Of a stretch of 64,000 nucleotides of DNA, positions 33,304-46,400 are shown one piece after another (the stretch's first letter is position 1; each line of letters starts with the position of its first letter). This stretch comes from Alnus glutinosa (lineage: Eukaryota > Streptophyta > Magnoliopsida > Fagales > Betulaceae): NCBI RefSeq assembly GCF_958979055.1, contig NC_084888.1, forward strand, positions 32,702,804-32,766,803, given 5' to 3'. Under the pieces are notes generated by a model. It saw nothing but the letters and a program-made list of their open reading frames with translations, was not told the origin of the DNA and did no database searches. Made by a program: the position numbers and the translations under genes.

Positions 33304-33346
33304 GTCCCACATCAGGTGTGTATTGGGTCAATTTTTGGGCTATAAA
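33304..33346 (+). promoter_or_regulatory. snRNA-type USE and TATA pair without a recognised RNA
   Basis: GTCCCACATCA (33304-33314) matches the plant snRNA upstream sequence element RTCCCACATCG at 10 of 11 positions. TATAAA begins at 33341, 26 bp after it, closer to the spacing of Pol III-type U6/U3 promoters than to Pol II-type. None of the known U RNA or 7SL starts follows. Confidence 0.3.
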
Positions 33347-33550
33347 GCAACTGCAGGGAACCCTAATTAAGACTAGTCTTTTAGTAGCATTATGCATATG
33401 TAGTTAGCACATCATTAGGTCGTGACAACTAATGGCAGTTGTTTTGCGGAGATACATTAATAGGAGAATGAAAAGTATAGAAGAACTTTTTCTCTTTTTT
33501 TTTACTACTTATCAAAAAAATAGATTTTTTTTTTTTGTTGGTTATGAGAC

Positions 33551-33551
<1 letters not shown>

Positions 33552-33588
<37 letters not shown>
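33552..33588. repeat. (GA)n microsatellite
   Basis: About 18 GA units. Confidence 0.95.
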
Positions 33589-33590
<2 letters not shown>

Positions 33591-34570
33591 AAATGGGAGA
33601 TGATTGAACTCATTGTGTTTTAAGAGATGGAAAAATAAGACTGCAACACTAAATCAAATCAGGCAAAACCAAAACCCAAAATCTATCACCAACTAGCACC
33701 TTAGCTATTCTATAATGGTTGAATGAAATGGTTTGGGATTAAGGCAGTTTTAAATTAATGAAAAATCAACATGGTTGAATAAAGGGGAACTTTCATGTTG
33801 GCAAAATCAACATGGTTGAGTAGTTCTTGCAAGGTGAAGAGAGTAAAGGGTCTGCACTCCCCTGCAGACTTTGTTCACATTGATGTCCAATTAGATTTGG
33901 AAAGAAGGAAATTCTTTGAGTTTATAGAAGTTGTCAAAAAATATGCTTAAGCATGTTGTCATTGCATAACTAAATGTAGAAACTATATTAGTGATGATGG
34001 AGGATACTTGTGAAACTATATTGTTTGAGTTTTGGGTTGAGTTACTGAATTGGGGTTTTGTTTTGGACGTGTTTTGTAATAATTTAGAATGAGTTTTATA
34101 GGATTGAGGTTCTCTTAGGTTTTTGAGTGAACAATTGATTGTGGATGTTTTTGTTTTTAGTATCTTAAGCTTGCGATTTAATTATGGGCTCCTTTGATTT
34201 AGTTTTGTGAAGGTTTTGAGTTTAGGTTCATTGATTTTTGTATAGAGAAGTGATATTTGTGTTAAGAGGTTAGAATTATTATAATGGCCGAATGATTATT
34301 GGGTTTATTAGGGAAGATTGTAAATTGGTCTTGTTATCCTTGTGTTATGTGGCTTTAGTAGCTAAGGCTAATGGACTTGATTTGAGAAAGATTATGGTAA
34401 GTTGTGATTCGGTGTTTGAGGTATTGAATTGCTTTTCTTTATAGAGGCCGATTGTTGTTTTAATGTTGTATGTTTCTTTTGCATAACTAAATGAATGCTT
34501 TCATTTACTCTAGTAATGTTGCAGAGGAATTTCTGCTAGCAGAAAGGGGTTCAGGAAGGCACGCGTAAAT

Positions 34571-35049
34571 ATGTCTACAACTAGCGACTTATCAAGCGGT
34601 CATTCGTTATGTAAATGTGGAGTTTTTTCATGAGTAAGGTACTCCTGGACCTCAACCAATTCCGGTAGAAAGTGGTACTGATGTATTAACTACAAGGTTA
34701 TTTTGAGAAATTACCTTCGTGTTATACTCCGTCGTTAGTAGTTTCTGACATTTTTGTTCTTTTCATGCAGAATGCCGGTGATTGAGAGTTTTTTGTATGG
34801 GCTGATAAGGAAATGTCACTTTACAATAAGGGTTTAGCGAAATATCTGAGAGGAATGGAGGAGAAAATGATTGCTGATAATGACAGAGTTGATGCATTCA
34901 TTAAAGAAAAATGCAAGGAACATTACGACAAACTGCGGCGGGATTTAGAGTTGGGTCAAAATGACAAAGTTGATACAATGATTGGAAAAAAATGCAAGAA
35001 ACATTACAATAAACTACGGCGGGAGTTTGGGTTTGGTCAAAATAATTGA
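34571..35049 (+). pseudogene. Decayed GRF-type zinc-finger protein gene
   Basis: Two exons in phase: 34571-34696 (ATG; donor AAG/GTTATT) and 34771-35049 (after TTTTCATGCAG; TGA). The first encodes SLCKCGV, then RYSWTSTNSGRKWY; the second encodes EFFVWADKEM followed by a basic coiled-coil tail. CKCG, SWT..N.GRK.Y and FFVWAD are the signature of GRF zinc fingers. Three in-frame stops interrupt it: after the CKCG part, just after KWY, and just before EFFVW, each at or near a conserved position. The tail contains a near-exact duplication of about 30 residues (KEKCKEHYDKLRRDLELGQN and KKCKKHYNKLRREFGFGQN). Single-exon GRF proteins occur in large plant families. This copy lies inside an inverted-repeat-bounded segment. 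Confidence 0.75.
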
Positions 35050-36780
35050 AAGATGTTAAGTGCTGCATTGTTCGTTATCATTTTGCTTTTAGTATCACAT
35101 GGTTTGAGAACAGAAAAGTTTCAAGCATAACTCAAAATTACCCATGACTACTGAAATCATAACACCAAGATATAATGATAACATGGAAATTGAGATTCAA
35201 GTCGACAAGGTCTGCATATACCTAGTGCAGCAACAATTACGATGAAATAAACTATTGACATCACTCCACAAATCTACAACATACTTTGTTTTGGTAGTAG
35301 CCTTCAGATGGCATTTTTTCAATATCAATTAACCTCCAATCCTGGAAGTAAATCTTGAAAGATGCATTAACACCTCACTACTTGATCAGTGTCATGTCAT
35401 AAATTAAAGACAAAAACTTCTAAACTTAATGAGGATTGGGTTAGAAATGGCTTTTATAAAATTTCACAAAGTTATATTCTTAGTGAATTGTAATAAATGG
35501 AGTATTGCACACCTTTTGGTTGCTAAAACTGGTGAAAAATGAAAAGGAATCTGAAAAAAAAAAAAAAAAAAAAAAAATCTCTGAACTCCAATTTATGTAC
35601 AAAAAAACTAGCCTTTACACCAAAAGCCTTATATATATATATATATATATGGACTCCAATTTATGTTAAAAAAAAAAATCAGCCTTTGCACCAAAAGGAA
35701 AGCCACAAATCAACTGCAGATAAAAAATATGAACTGAAGTCAAGTAACATAATAGTGGTCTTGACAAACTAATTACTTATTCAGAAATGTTCTTTCAAAA
35801 TACAAAATCCATGACTAGTCATGCTCGGTGGTGGGCGGGTAGTATCTACAACCGCATACTCTTTACCCGCTATCAACCCATTTTGGACATTTTTTTTTTA
35901 AAAAATGATCCTACCTACCTAGGTAACTGGGGAAAATTCCGCCCATTATGCATGACAACCTTAATTATCCAAAAAGAATACAGTGTTATTCTCAGCTTTT
36001 AGCCTATACTTAGCATTCCTTGCAAATTAAGTTAATTGCGGCAGTCTTAACTAGTATGCTTACAAGTTACAAAGTAATGCATTCTATAAGTGACTAATGC
36101 TGAGTATTTGGGGCAGCTTCAAGGGAAACTTCTCATCATTAAAGGGAAAAAAAAAAGGATTCGTTTTCTTTTTGATCAAATGCACTAAATGTGATACCTA
36201 CCAAGGATTTCCATATATTATAGAGTTTCAGAAAGAACAACATGGTATTAAGACTACCTATTTTAAATCTTAAAAAGTATCAGTTCATAACTATCATTAC
36301 TACTCTAGTTACAAAGCAAAGGTAGCATTCACACAGGCAGATGGGGGCTGCTCTATATCGTTTTATGGTCTTAACTGTTAGCAATGTCTCTTGACACCTA
36401 GCTATCACATATTTCATCCAAAACTAATGGCTGGGCCTGTAAATGTCTTGATTACAACAACGAGGCCTAAAGGAATCAGCACTAGTACTAATGGGATTCA
36501 GGCCATTATAACATAAATCTAAACGAAACTCCAATTTTCTAAGCTAGAATGAAGAAAGTTCAAATTCATACATTCCACCTTATTAAAAAAAGGCACCTTA
36601 AGTATTAGACCATCTAGACAATTCCCCGTTTTCTAAATCAACCTTTCCAAGCAACCAAACACATCCATTGGAAGAAACACAAAGAAGTAGACCCCTCAAG
36701 ACAGATTAAAAACCCATATACTATAAATTCGTACAGTAAATTCTATTAGGATTTGGAAACCAAATGAGCTCATATATTAC
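35050..36780. other. Interior of the inverted-repeat segment, nothing recognised
   Basis: AT-rich, with a poly-A run at 35557-35577 and a short (TA)n tract at 35629-35650. Open frames (35539-35772, 35787-36002) are low-complexity or show no domain. Confidence 0.5.
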
Positions 36781-37041
36781 TCATGCATACTGATTAAAAG
36801 CTATCATTAAGAGCAAGTAAGAACATGGACAGGAGAAAGACACAAATAGAAGCAATTCCATTACCACACAAATAGAGAAGAACTGGGAAGAATAATTTAG
36901 CAACACACCTGAGAACGTGATCTGGTAGCTGGACCCTGTGGTTGCAAAAGTCGTCGACTGTTGAGCCGGGCATGCATCGCCGGAGGCAAAGCACCTGGTT
37001 TCCCGTGCAAATCGAAATCTCTTCGACCCCCTATGCACCAA
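36781..37041 (-). other. Candidate minus-strand exon in the right arm interior
   Basis: An open frame of 86 codons contains a moderately GC-rich, gene-like part (37041-36910) followed by a possible donor (CTCAG/GTGTGT at about 36908). The upstream sequence (37300-37270) also has a CAG/GTAAGT-type donor. This could be a second captured gene fragment read inward from the right arm. The product is not recognised. Confidence 0.25.
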
Positions 37042-37730
37042 TGCCCGCTGTTGCTACCTTGTGGAAGACCTTATATCCATTTATAGGCAGATGATGGAAG
37101 ATTGCGAAAATCAGAATACCAGGGATGATTCGCACGGTCTGATGAGGGAGTCGATTGAAACAATCGGCAATGGGAAAAACGGCTAGAGCGTATCGTACGG
37201 TGACTAAATGCGAATCACAGAGTGGTTGAGCCGTGGGCGCTAGAGACGTTGGGTAGTTGATGGACTTACCTGCATATTGATGGAGGTAAATGGATGCAGT
37301 GGTGTGAGAGGTTTAGGGAGAAGCGCTTTGACGGAGGATTGATTTGCTTAGTCTATTCACTTTGGGTTGCATAAATTTTAGGGGCATGAGGGTCTAAGCA
37401 TTGTGCAAGCTAACTGGATTGCAAGAACGGAGAAGGAAATGAGGGGTAAAAGTGGAAATTAGCACCTGCATAATGTTCTGTGAGAGATTCAGAAAAGAGA
37501 TACGTAGAGCAGTTGGTGGATGTTCTTCATGTTTGAAAAAAATGAAGTTTTAACTTTGTTTCATTTGAAATTTTTAGGTTGTTGTACCGTACAATGGGGG
37601 AAAGGACTGAAAGGGGGGAGTGGAGGGGGTAAAATAGGAATTCAGTATGCCTTGGCTTCTTCAAGAAGCCATAAATTTCAGACTTTTGTCAAAACCGTAC
37701 TGACAGGCACAGAAGGGGAAAGGGGGGGGG

Positions 37731-38310
37731 GGGGGGGAGGCGGAAGGGATTACTGATCAGGACCCAAATCCCATAGGCCGTTCTTTAGCATTCTCCTTTT
37801 TGTTTTTTTTTTTTATCGGATCAAGTGGGTTGGGCCTTTCAGCAGGCCTTGGTTGACCCTAATGGGTCCGCTTGGTTTGGGCTAGCCAAATGCGTTAGCC
37901 CATTCTTTTATATATACTTTTAGAATTTTGGATTGGGCGTTGGCAACTTAAAAACGCTACCCGGGCCCAAACACACTGGCTCGACAAAAATATTTATGTT
38001 GCCTTGTACTGTTACCGTTGCCCTTTCTCTAAACCACGCGTGGTGGTCACCACCGCCACAGCTAGATCACTGTGGTGGCCTCAAAAGAGGCCACCGCCAT
38101 GCACATGCAGCAGCCTCATAGGGCTACTGCTCCTTGCATGTGGCCACGAGCGTCGACAGTTGCTGCACGATTGTTTATTTGCTTATTTATTTTTTAAAAT
38201 TCACAGTAATTGTTAGTTACATAATTATTGTTAAAAATTTTTATTTAAGTAATTAGATAAATTAACTCAATCTTAAACAATCTAATTTTGAGTTTATATG
38301 TTTATCTTAT
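37731..38310. other. Intergenic, small palindromes
   Basis: Starts after a run of 16 G (37722-37737). GTGGTGGCC...GGCCACCGCC pairing around 38070-38098 forms a short hairpin. No gene seen. Confidence 0.45.
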
Positions 38311-38587
38311 GAGTAATTATATCTACCATTCTTTTATCTCTAAAGTTGATGTGGCATGCTACCCCAACAAAAAAACTTATTTCCATATACCACATGTAAT
38401 AGAGTAATACTACATACAAGATTTTATTCCATAAAGTTGTTGTTGCTTTTAAAATTATCAAATGATCGAATGATAATTTTAAAAGCAACATCAACTTTGA
38501 AAGATAAAATGGCGTATATAGCATTACTTACATGTTATGGGTGATCACGCCACATCAACTTTGTGGGATAAAATGATGGTTGCTCTT
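38311..38587. mobile_element. Palindromic MITE with a related MITE nested in it
   Basis: The outer arms (AAAGTTGATGTGGCAT near 38342 and CCACATCAACTTTGTGGGAT near 38550) are inverted. The inner element (38401-38529) runs from AGAGTAATACTACATACAAG to the inverse type GCATTACTT and is flanked by ACATGTAAT / ACATGTTAT (8 of 9), a 9-bp duplication. It is related to the pair at 62072-62441. Confidence 0.6.
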
Positions 38588-38589
38588 AT

Positions 38590-39186
38590 TTTATAGTATG
38601 TGTATACATTCATTACATACACACATACATATACACACATATATACATACCTAAGGCCATAAGCCTACTCATATACGTACAAATATACATATATATATCA
38701 AGACTAACAATTACAAAGATTCAAACTATATCTATGACATTACAAAGATAATTCTTTTTGATATTTTTAAAATACTTAGCATATTCTCATTACAAATTAA
38801 AAAATATATTATAAAAAATAATAAAAATGAAGTTATACGAGTTTGGCTTGTTTATAAAATGAGCATAAATTTTTGTTCGTTTAATAAATGAATCGATCCC
38901 GATCCAAGCTTATCCAACCTTGTTCGTGAGCGGTTCTATATATTTATTTACAGCCTTACCTTCATCGTTCCATTTTATTTTTAAGTTGTACTATTCTATA
39001 TCTATTTCAAAAACTTAGTAAAGAGTCTAATTCATTTTTTTGGTGTTAGCATCGAAAATTCTATCTTTACAATTATGTAAAAAGGTCAAAAAAAAAAAAA
39101 AAAAAAACCATCTGATCCAAAGGAATTAGATAACCTATACTGTATATTGAACATACACAGTAACACATATGACTGAAAAATAATTA
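38590..39186. other. Intergenic, nothing recognised
   Basis: AT-rich with short ATACATAC-type repeats around 38600-38700 and a poly-A run near 39092-39107. Confidence 0.5.
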
Positions 39187-39968
39187 ATGCTCTGTTTGTT
39201 TCGGTGTAAAATGGTTTTCGTCGTAAAATAGTTTCGGGGAAGTCATTTTTCAGAAAAATATTTTCTGTCAAAATTATTTTTCGCTGTTTGGCGCGTACGG
39301 AAAATTACAAATATTTTTTATATTTTAATTTAATCATATTAATTTTTAAAAATTAAATTTTATTCACAAAATAAAAAATATTAATATAAATTAATATAAA
39401 AATATATATTTTTTTTAAATTTGGCATTTACAAATTCCGGCGAAAGTTGCCGGAATCCGACCATTTTCGCCGGATTTCGGTGAACTTTGCCGAAATCCAG
39501 CACAAAACGGCCGGATCCCGGCCAGTTGACCGGAAACCGGCTGTCCTGGCCGGAGATTCGGCCGGATGCCGGGGGTCCGGCAGTTCTGGCCAGATCCGGC
39601 CTCTCCGGCCAGTATCCCAGCCAGAACGACCGGATCCAGGCCGGGATCCGGCGACATCTACTGGACGTCATCGGATTCCGGCTTAATTTGTCGAATTCCG
39701 GCACCGACCGGAGTCGGAATTTGACTTGTCAAAATTCGGCTATAGTCAACTGCTTGAACGTAAAGGTCGACTGCGTTGTTTAAAAAAGAATCGACTGCAT
39801 CTACCATTTACGGAAAATGATTTACGCTTTTAAAAAGCGTAAATCATTTTTCGAAATTTATTAAGCATTTTTGGTCAAACGAAAATTATTTTCCGGTTGA
39901 CCATTATTTTCGTCCCTACCAAACACCGAAAAATATCAAAATCATTTTACGTCGAAACAAACAGGCAT
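39187..39968. mobile_element. TIR element, copy 3 of the three-copy family
   Basis: 782 bp, starting ATGCTCTGTTTGTTTCGG and ending CGTCGAAACAAACAGGCAT. Same hairpin (ACGCTTTTAAAAAGCGT near 39822) and CCGGAATCCGGCC-type core as copies 1 and 2, with the richest CCGG content of the three. Open frames of about 80-107 codons across the core are frame-shadow products of the repeats. Confidence 0.85.
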
Positions 39969-39969
39969 A

Positions 39970-40480
39970 AGTCGTAAATTCGAAATATATCATAATAATG
40001 AGTAGTTTGTAGTACAACATAATTATTAATTAGTGCAATGTCACTGCAATCCAGTCTATGGGCCGATACGGTCCTGCTGTCCGCCCAATCGGGCCAACCC
40101 ATTTTTACGTTGCAATTAAAACGGTAGCACCGACTATCCCGAAAAGAAAAAAACTGACCACGTGTCAAAATATAACTGAATCAAATTAGTACCAGGCCAA
40201 CGACCTTTTAAAACACCTCCGAGCTCACCAAATCACCACGCCAGGTGATCCCCACTCTCTGTGCCCTCTCCATCACACACCGGGAGCTCACTCACAGGAC
40301 ACCACCACGCTTCTCCAATGTGAATTGCGAGCCATTCATTCACTCGTTCACGTTTTTATCGCCTTCTTCTTCTTCTTCTTCACAATAATCTCTATATACA
40401 ATGATTACAATCACAAAATTAGCCAAAAACCGATAATTAATCTAGACTGAACCCTGCTATTTCCGAGCTAAGCTGCCAAA
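39970..40480 (+). promoter_or_regulatory. Promoter and 5' UTR region of the ABC1-type kinase gene
   Basis: Contains CCACGTGTC (40160-40168, a G-box/ABRE-type ACGTG core), a (CTT)n tract at 40362-40382 and TCTATATACAA at 40391-40401 that could serve as a TATA box about 85 bp upstream of the ATG. Confidence 0.4.
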
Positions 40481-43400
40481 ATGGCGATGGCGGCAACGAT
40501 TTCGTTTACTTCCTCACCGACACCAATCTCCGTACGCTACTTGACGCGGGCCTCCGCAACGACGTCACAGAAGCGGGGGCGCGTGGTGGGCAACATGGGG
40601 CACTTGGCTGAGGTGGTTCGCAAGGACGTGGAGTTTCTGAAGAAGGGAGTCAGCAGAGGAGTGGAGTGGGCGAACGAGGCTCTCCACATCCCTAGGGTTT
40701 CTAAAACCATAGACGACCTATTGTGGCTCCGGAACCTCGAAGAACCCAACGCCCCTCCGTTGGAGCCTCGTTCGTGGCCTCAACCTTGCTATCCAGGTTT
40801 CGCTTCCCTTCTCTCTCTTTCTCTATCTCCTACTCACCCAAACACACAATATGGGTATTTGTGCGTGTGTGTGATGTATATATATTGGTTTAGCTGGTAT
40901 TGATATTGGAAGGTTCGTCTGGTGACAGAACTGTCTAGTGTGGATTTGTTGATGGCTGATCTCAAGGCCTTGGAGGCGTATGCTGGTTATTTCTACTATC
41001 TGTCTAAGATTTGGTCTAAGCCACTTCCTGAAGTCTATGATCCACAAGATGTTGCTGACTATTTCAATTGCAGGCCTCACGTAGTGGCCCTTCGACTTAT
41101 TGAGGTACTTGAAATCAACTTATAGGAATACGAATTTTATGATATTCTAGAGGTCTGGCTCTTGTCTTGATAAAGTAATGAGTCGAAGCTTTATGCCAGG
41201 AATGAAACATGTCGATTATAACAGTGTCTGGTTCTGAACTACTCATGTTTTCAAACAATGGCAGTCTTTTGAGAATGCGGATGTGTATTCTCTGAAAAAT
41301 GTCCGTCCACCGATGGGGTAGACAAGGCATGTGCTGAATATAATGCTCTCCATCTCTACCAAGAACTATCCCACATCTTCTTGGATTAGAGGAAATAATG
41401 CGGGAACATATATAATGATTTTCTTAGTTTAAGTATGAGATGTGTTCTACCTTTTGGGCCACTGTTCTCTGGTATGCGCCATGTCTTGTGCTTGGTTTTT
41501 AGTTCACTTTTTTTTTCAGGGCAGCTATATTGTCGTTATAAGCAAGTTGTTCTCTAGGGTACTTTGTGAAATACTTCCTTATCTCTTATACGATGTTTGT
41601 GCACTGGAAGGTATTTTCCTCCTTTGCATCTGCTGCAGTCAGAATTCGAAGCTCTGGTATCAGAAAGTTCTTAAGACTGAGTTCAGTTAAGGATATTGAT
41701 GGGAGTGTATCACAATACAATTTTGGTATGGTGTTAAAAGAGACAATGCTAAGCCTTGGTCCTACCTTTATCAAAGGTAAGGAATATTTTCTGACTGAAG
41801 TTTTAATTTCATTGTTAAAGGTCCCTTTCCTTTCCTTCGTATTTGTATTTTTTTCCCCAACTACTCTTTATGCTTCCCATATTGCTCTTTAAATTATATG
41901 CCGGGCCTTTTATTTTTCCCCTGCAGTCACAAGATTACCAATATGCTAGTTACATGCCTTTACTTACTGATGCAGTTGGTCAGTCCCTTGCCACAAGGCC
42001 AGATATTATTGGTACTGAGATTTCCAAGGTAGATTGAAGAGATTTCTTTGTCTTGCTTTTTATTAGTGTAGTTTCTGCCAGCAATTAGAAAGGGTGTATG
42101 TTAAATTTTAAGTTTTTAATTCGTGCAAGTATTAACAATATCAACTTTATTTACTTCTGGCAATGAAGTGACTCTTAATGTGCTTCTCTTTTTATCCTTT
42201 CTGGTGTTATTTGTATGAATACCTATGTAATACTGATAATACCTCATCAAATGTTCGTGCATCGTGTCATGTTGTGTGACAATAATGATACATATCTTCC
42301 TGTAATGTTCTTTTACTGTTTCAATATGAAAAGATTAATAGGGATTGTTCAATGCTTTGTAATGCTACTTCTTAATTTTGCTAAATTCATCTTTATTTAT
42401 GTCTTGTTGTGTGCTACTGGGCTTGTATGTTTTCATATGGCATCAACTATCAGGATTATGAAACTTTCTAGGATACAAATTTTTGTGTGTGCATTTTATA
42501 CTTATTCATGGGAATTCTTCTACATATTTCCTTGTCTTTGTATAATGAAAGTAACTGCTAGATTTTTTTTTTTTTTTTTTTTGGTTTTGAGTTATGATTG
42601 CAGGCATTGTCTGAGCTGCATGATCAAATACCTCCTTTTCCCAGGACCGTGGCTATGAAAATTATTGAGGAAGAATTAGGTTCTCCTGTGGAATCATTCT
42701 TTTGCTACATCTCTAATGAACCTGTAGCTGCAGCATCGTTTGGTCAGGTGACTCTTTACGCCACTATATGTATGAATAGAAAAATATTGATTCCATACAT
42801 GCATATTTATCTAGAAATTTTCTGATTTGGGTTTGTTTTTATTTCGTTTGTGTTTTTACACAATCAAGGTCTACCGCGGGAATACTATTGATGGTTTTAG
42901 TGTTGCAGTGAAAGTTCAGCGTCCTAATTTGCGTCATCTGGTTGTGCGGGATGTCTATATTCTTCGCCTTGGGGTTTGTATTCACCTCTAGTAGTCTTAG
43001 ATATCTGTTTCTAGTATGAAGTTATTTGATGATTGATTGAAAAAATGTTTCAGCTGTGGGTATTGCAAAAAATAGCAAAGAGAAAAAGTGACCTTCGCCT
43101 ATATGCCGATGAGCTTGGGAAAGGTTTAGTTGGGGAATTGGATTACACTTTGGAGGCTGCAAATGCTTCAGAGTTTATGGTAATAATCATGTTTCCCATT
43201 CAAGTTTAATCTGTCTTTGTATAGTAATGATGGCTGTGAAAGTTTTTATAATAATGACTAAAAATCTTTTTTTCATGGGGCTTACAACTTTCTGCAACTA
43301 TAGAGATGAAATCGAAATTTTAATGGTTTGGACATTTTGAGACAGAAATTGTACGGATTGATCCGCTAACCTTCTCCACCCTGCCTTCTATTACAGGGTT

Positions 43401-46400
43401 GTGTTCTTGTAGTCGAGGTTAGGTGGGGGTTGGACACTTTGGCTTTGAATAGGTTAGGGATTTATTAGCCTGTCCCAACTGCCTCTTCTAGATGTAAATC
43501 TGACACAAAATTGGACTGAAGTTTCAAAATTCATATTTAGTGGTCAGGTAATTATAACGTGACTAGTTCCCCTTGAATTGCACTAATGGGCATCAATCAT
43601 AGGTCTGGTTGGTATACTTTGAGAAGTTTTAAGGGCTTAACTTTTACAATTGAAGCCACCAAGTGGGTCTGTGTTACTGACCCAAAGATTGGTTTTCTAT
43701 CCCAATATTGTCTTTATAATCTATTTTGATATCATTTTTTGGGGAAAAAAATGGTCAAGGCCATATTTGGAATAGTGCTACTGTAGGGACCTAAGTCCAA
43801 AGTAAAAGGATAAAGAAGACAAGTGAGAAAAAACCCCTCGTATATAGAACTATAAAAACATTCCTTTCATGTGTAGTTTTTATGAGTAGTTGGGTAGAGA
43901 TTGATATCAAATATTGAGTTTGGCATGTAGATATCAGTGTATCCAGTTTCCCTTGGTAAAAATGACAGTTTCTTCTTAGCAGAAACAACCTTTTAAGACT
44001 TTCAAAAGCCGGTTTGCTCAGTAGAGTCTCTATCTTAAAAAATAGATATTGTGGGTTAGCCAATCTGGTAAAAGGGGGAAAAACTAAAAGACATACTATA
44101 ACAATTCTTTCGAGTGCCATGTCAATTTCTTGGATAAGATACTTGTACTGCTTACTGACTATCTAATGCCGTCCATACAGGAAGCTCATTTGCCCTTTCC
44201 ATTTATTCGTGTGCCAAAAATGTTTGTGCATTTAACTCGAAAGAGAGTTCTGACTATGGAGTGGATCGCTGGTGAAAGTCCAACTGATTTACTTTCTGTA
44301 TCTACTGGAAACTCTGTTGATCATGGCTCTCCTTATTCAGGGAGGCAGAAATTTGATGCAAAAAGGCGTCTTCTTGATCTGGTGCGTAATAATGACATGC
44401 ATACTTACACTCCATACTTACTCAGCTTAAACTCTAGTGTATCCTGTGCTCCTGGTGTGAAGCCTGTTTTTGATAATTATCATTGTTCCTGGAGCTCAAA
44501 TGAGATTTGGTAATAATTTGTAATCTTACAGAAGTAAGAAAAGCACTAGTTGAATGGGGCTGCAGGCCATGACCTTAAGTTGAGATCAACGAGTTAAGGA
44601 CTGCTTTTTTTTAGCAAAAAAAGCAAAAGCATTAACAAACAACTCAACACACAAAACACTTAAAAATACTTTTACCTTTATGTCATATCACAACCAAAAA
44701 AAACAAGAAAACACCTTCTAAAAAGCATTATCAAACGAGCCCCTAATGTTGGAAATGCGGTTCCTTAATCAGTCAATTAGTTGTTCAAACAAAAATATGT
44801 GCCAAGTTGTCAATTTAACTGTCTTGATGCTCCACCAGTGACATTGTCTAGCCATATTGATATGCCAATTGATAGTTACTTGTGTGTTTACTGTTTAAGG
44901 TTAACAAAGGAGTGGAGGCATCATTGGTTCAACTCCTTGAAACAGGCCTATTGCATGCTGATCCACATTCAGGAAACTTGCGGTACACATCCTCAGGTCA
45001 AATAGGGTAATTTTTTTTTGCCTGCCCTTTCTCATTGGATGAGGTTCCGATTCTCCTGTATCAGAATATATGGTCATACCTATAGCTTTTACTCATCTCT
45101 CCTGGTAATTTCTTCTCCAGGTTTCTGGATTTTGGTTTGCTTTGTCGGATGGAAAAGAAGCATCAGTTTGCTATGCTTGCATCCATAGTGCACATAGTAA
45201 ACGGGGATTGGGCATCCCTTGTTCATGCCCTGATTGAAATGGATGTTGTAAGGCCAGGGACTAACATCCGGCGAGTGACAATGGTATTATATTTGGTTCT
45301 CTCTGGTTTCAGTTTATAGCACTTCCTTAGTATATATGTTACCAGGCAAAAAATTTTAGCAGACGACCGGTTTGAGACTCCTGTTCACACATTTAACTGG
45401 TTATTTGTAACTATATTTCAGGATCTGGAATATGCCTTGGGAGAAGTAGAATTTAAAGATGGAATTCCCGATATCAAGTTCAGCAGGGTGAGATTCATGT
45501 CTTGAAATTGCTAGCATTTTGTAATCTTATTACTTGCCTGATCACCTATGTATGTATGAGCTATCAGCGGTTCTCATAGGCAGTAAATTGTGGTGTTCCA
45601 TTTGTGATGGGTGGACAGATCTAATGTCTAAAGCTAAAAGAACCTCCAAATGTTTTGCATTAGTGACTTGCTCAGTGCCAAGGATCCACTTTTTTGGGGG
45701 CTTTAACCCTGAGGACTTCAAATGCAGTTCATGCTATTAGATGACATTCTTCTTATAATGATATCAAGAAATGATTATCATCTAGGTTTCACTTATTGAG
45801 GAAAGCGGTGAAGTTTTTGGAAAATGTCACCGGCCTCTAATTATTTATTTGGGTTGACCTTTTGTTCAAAGCTCTCCTACTCATTCCTTGAGTGCAATTT
45901 CGCTTTATGTGTGGTCTCATGTGCTGTGGAATGTTGGAATAGCGTGCCAACATCCTCTTTCATTTAGTGCACATAATGTTAATTTAAATGCTCAAATTTT
46001 GTAGATGGGTTTACTCAAGGTGAATATTTATAATCCATACTATATATGCTTAAATATTTTGACCAACCCCTTGTCCTAACTGCTAGGTTTTGACCTCTTT
46101 TGGATTTGAATCATTTTTTTTTCAACCTGTAGCTCTTTCTGTACTAGTTTTATACACAATCTTGTTTGCTTCTTCATATACATTAGTGGCTCACTGTTGC
46201 TATAACGTTTTCTAGGTTCTGGGTAAAATCTTGTCTGTAGCCTTCAAAAATCAGTTGCGCATGCCACCATACTACACACTTGTCCTACGTTCTCTTGCTT
46301 CCTTGGAAGGTGAGGCTTTTGTGGCCATATGCATCACTGTATTTGCTTACAAATTGTTATATTTGTAGGAGCTTCGGTATGTTGTGTACTGTTTCCATGC

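Larger units (their letters stand above)
32095..37730. mobile_element. 5.6-kb segment bounded by long inverted repeats
   Basis: The left arm (about 32100-32360) and right arm (about 37470-37720) match in inverted orientation: CTGTGCCTGTCACTACGG against CTGTGCCTGTCAGTACGG, GAAGAAGCCAAGGCATACTG exactly, CCCTCCACTCCCCCCTT, CATTGTACGGTACAA, and CGTATCTCTTTTC...GATCTCTCACAGAAC. It looks like a large non-autonomous TIR transposon whose arms include 5' UTR-like sequence, with a decayed GRF zinc-finger gene inside (34571-35049). No transposase was seen and no target-site duplication could be read. An inverted segmental duplication is the alternative. Confidence 0.55.

Noticed and set aside
33505..33525. 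TACTACTTATCAAAAAAAT as another LINE micro-insertion
   Set aside because: It resembles the LINE 3' end, but no flanking direct repeats could be found, so chance in a T/A-rich stretch is as likely.
39381..39783. Several overlapping 80-107 codon frames on both strands
   Set aside because: They are translations of the CCGG-rich repeats in TIR-family copy 3 and occur in all frames, as expected from composition.
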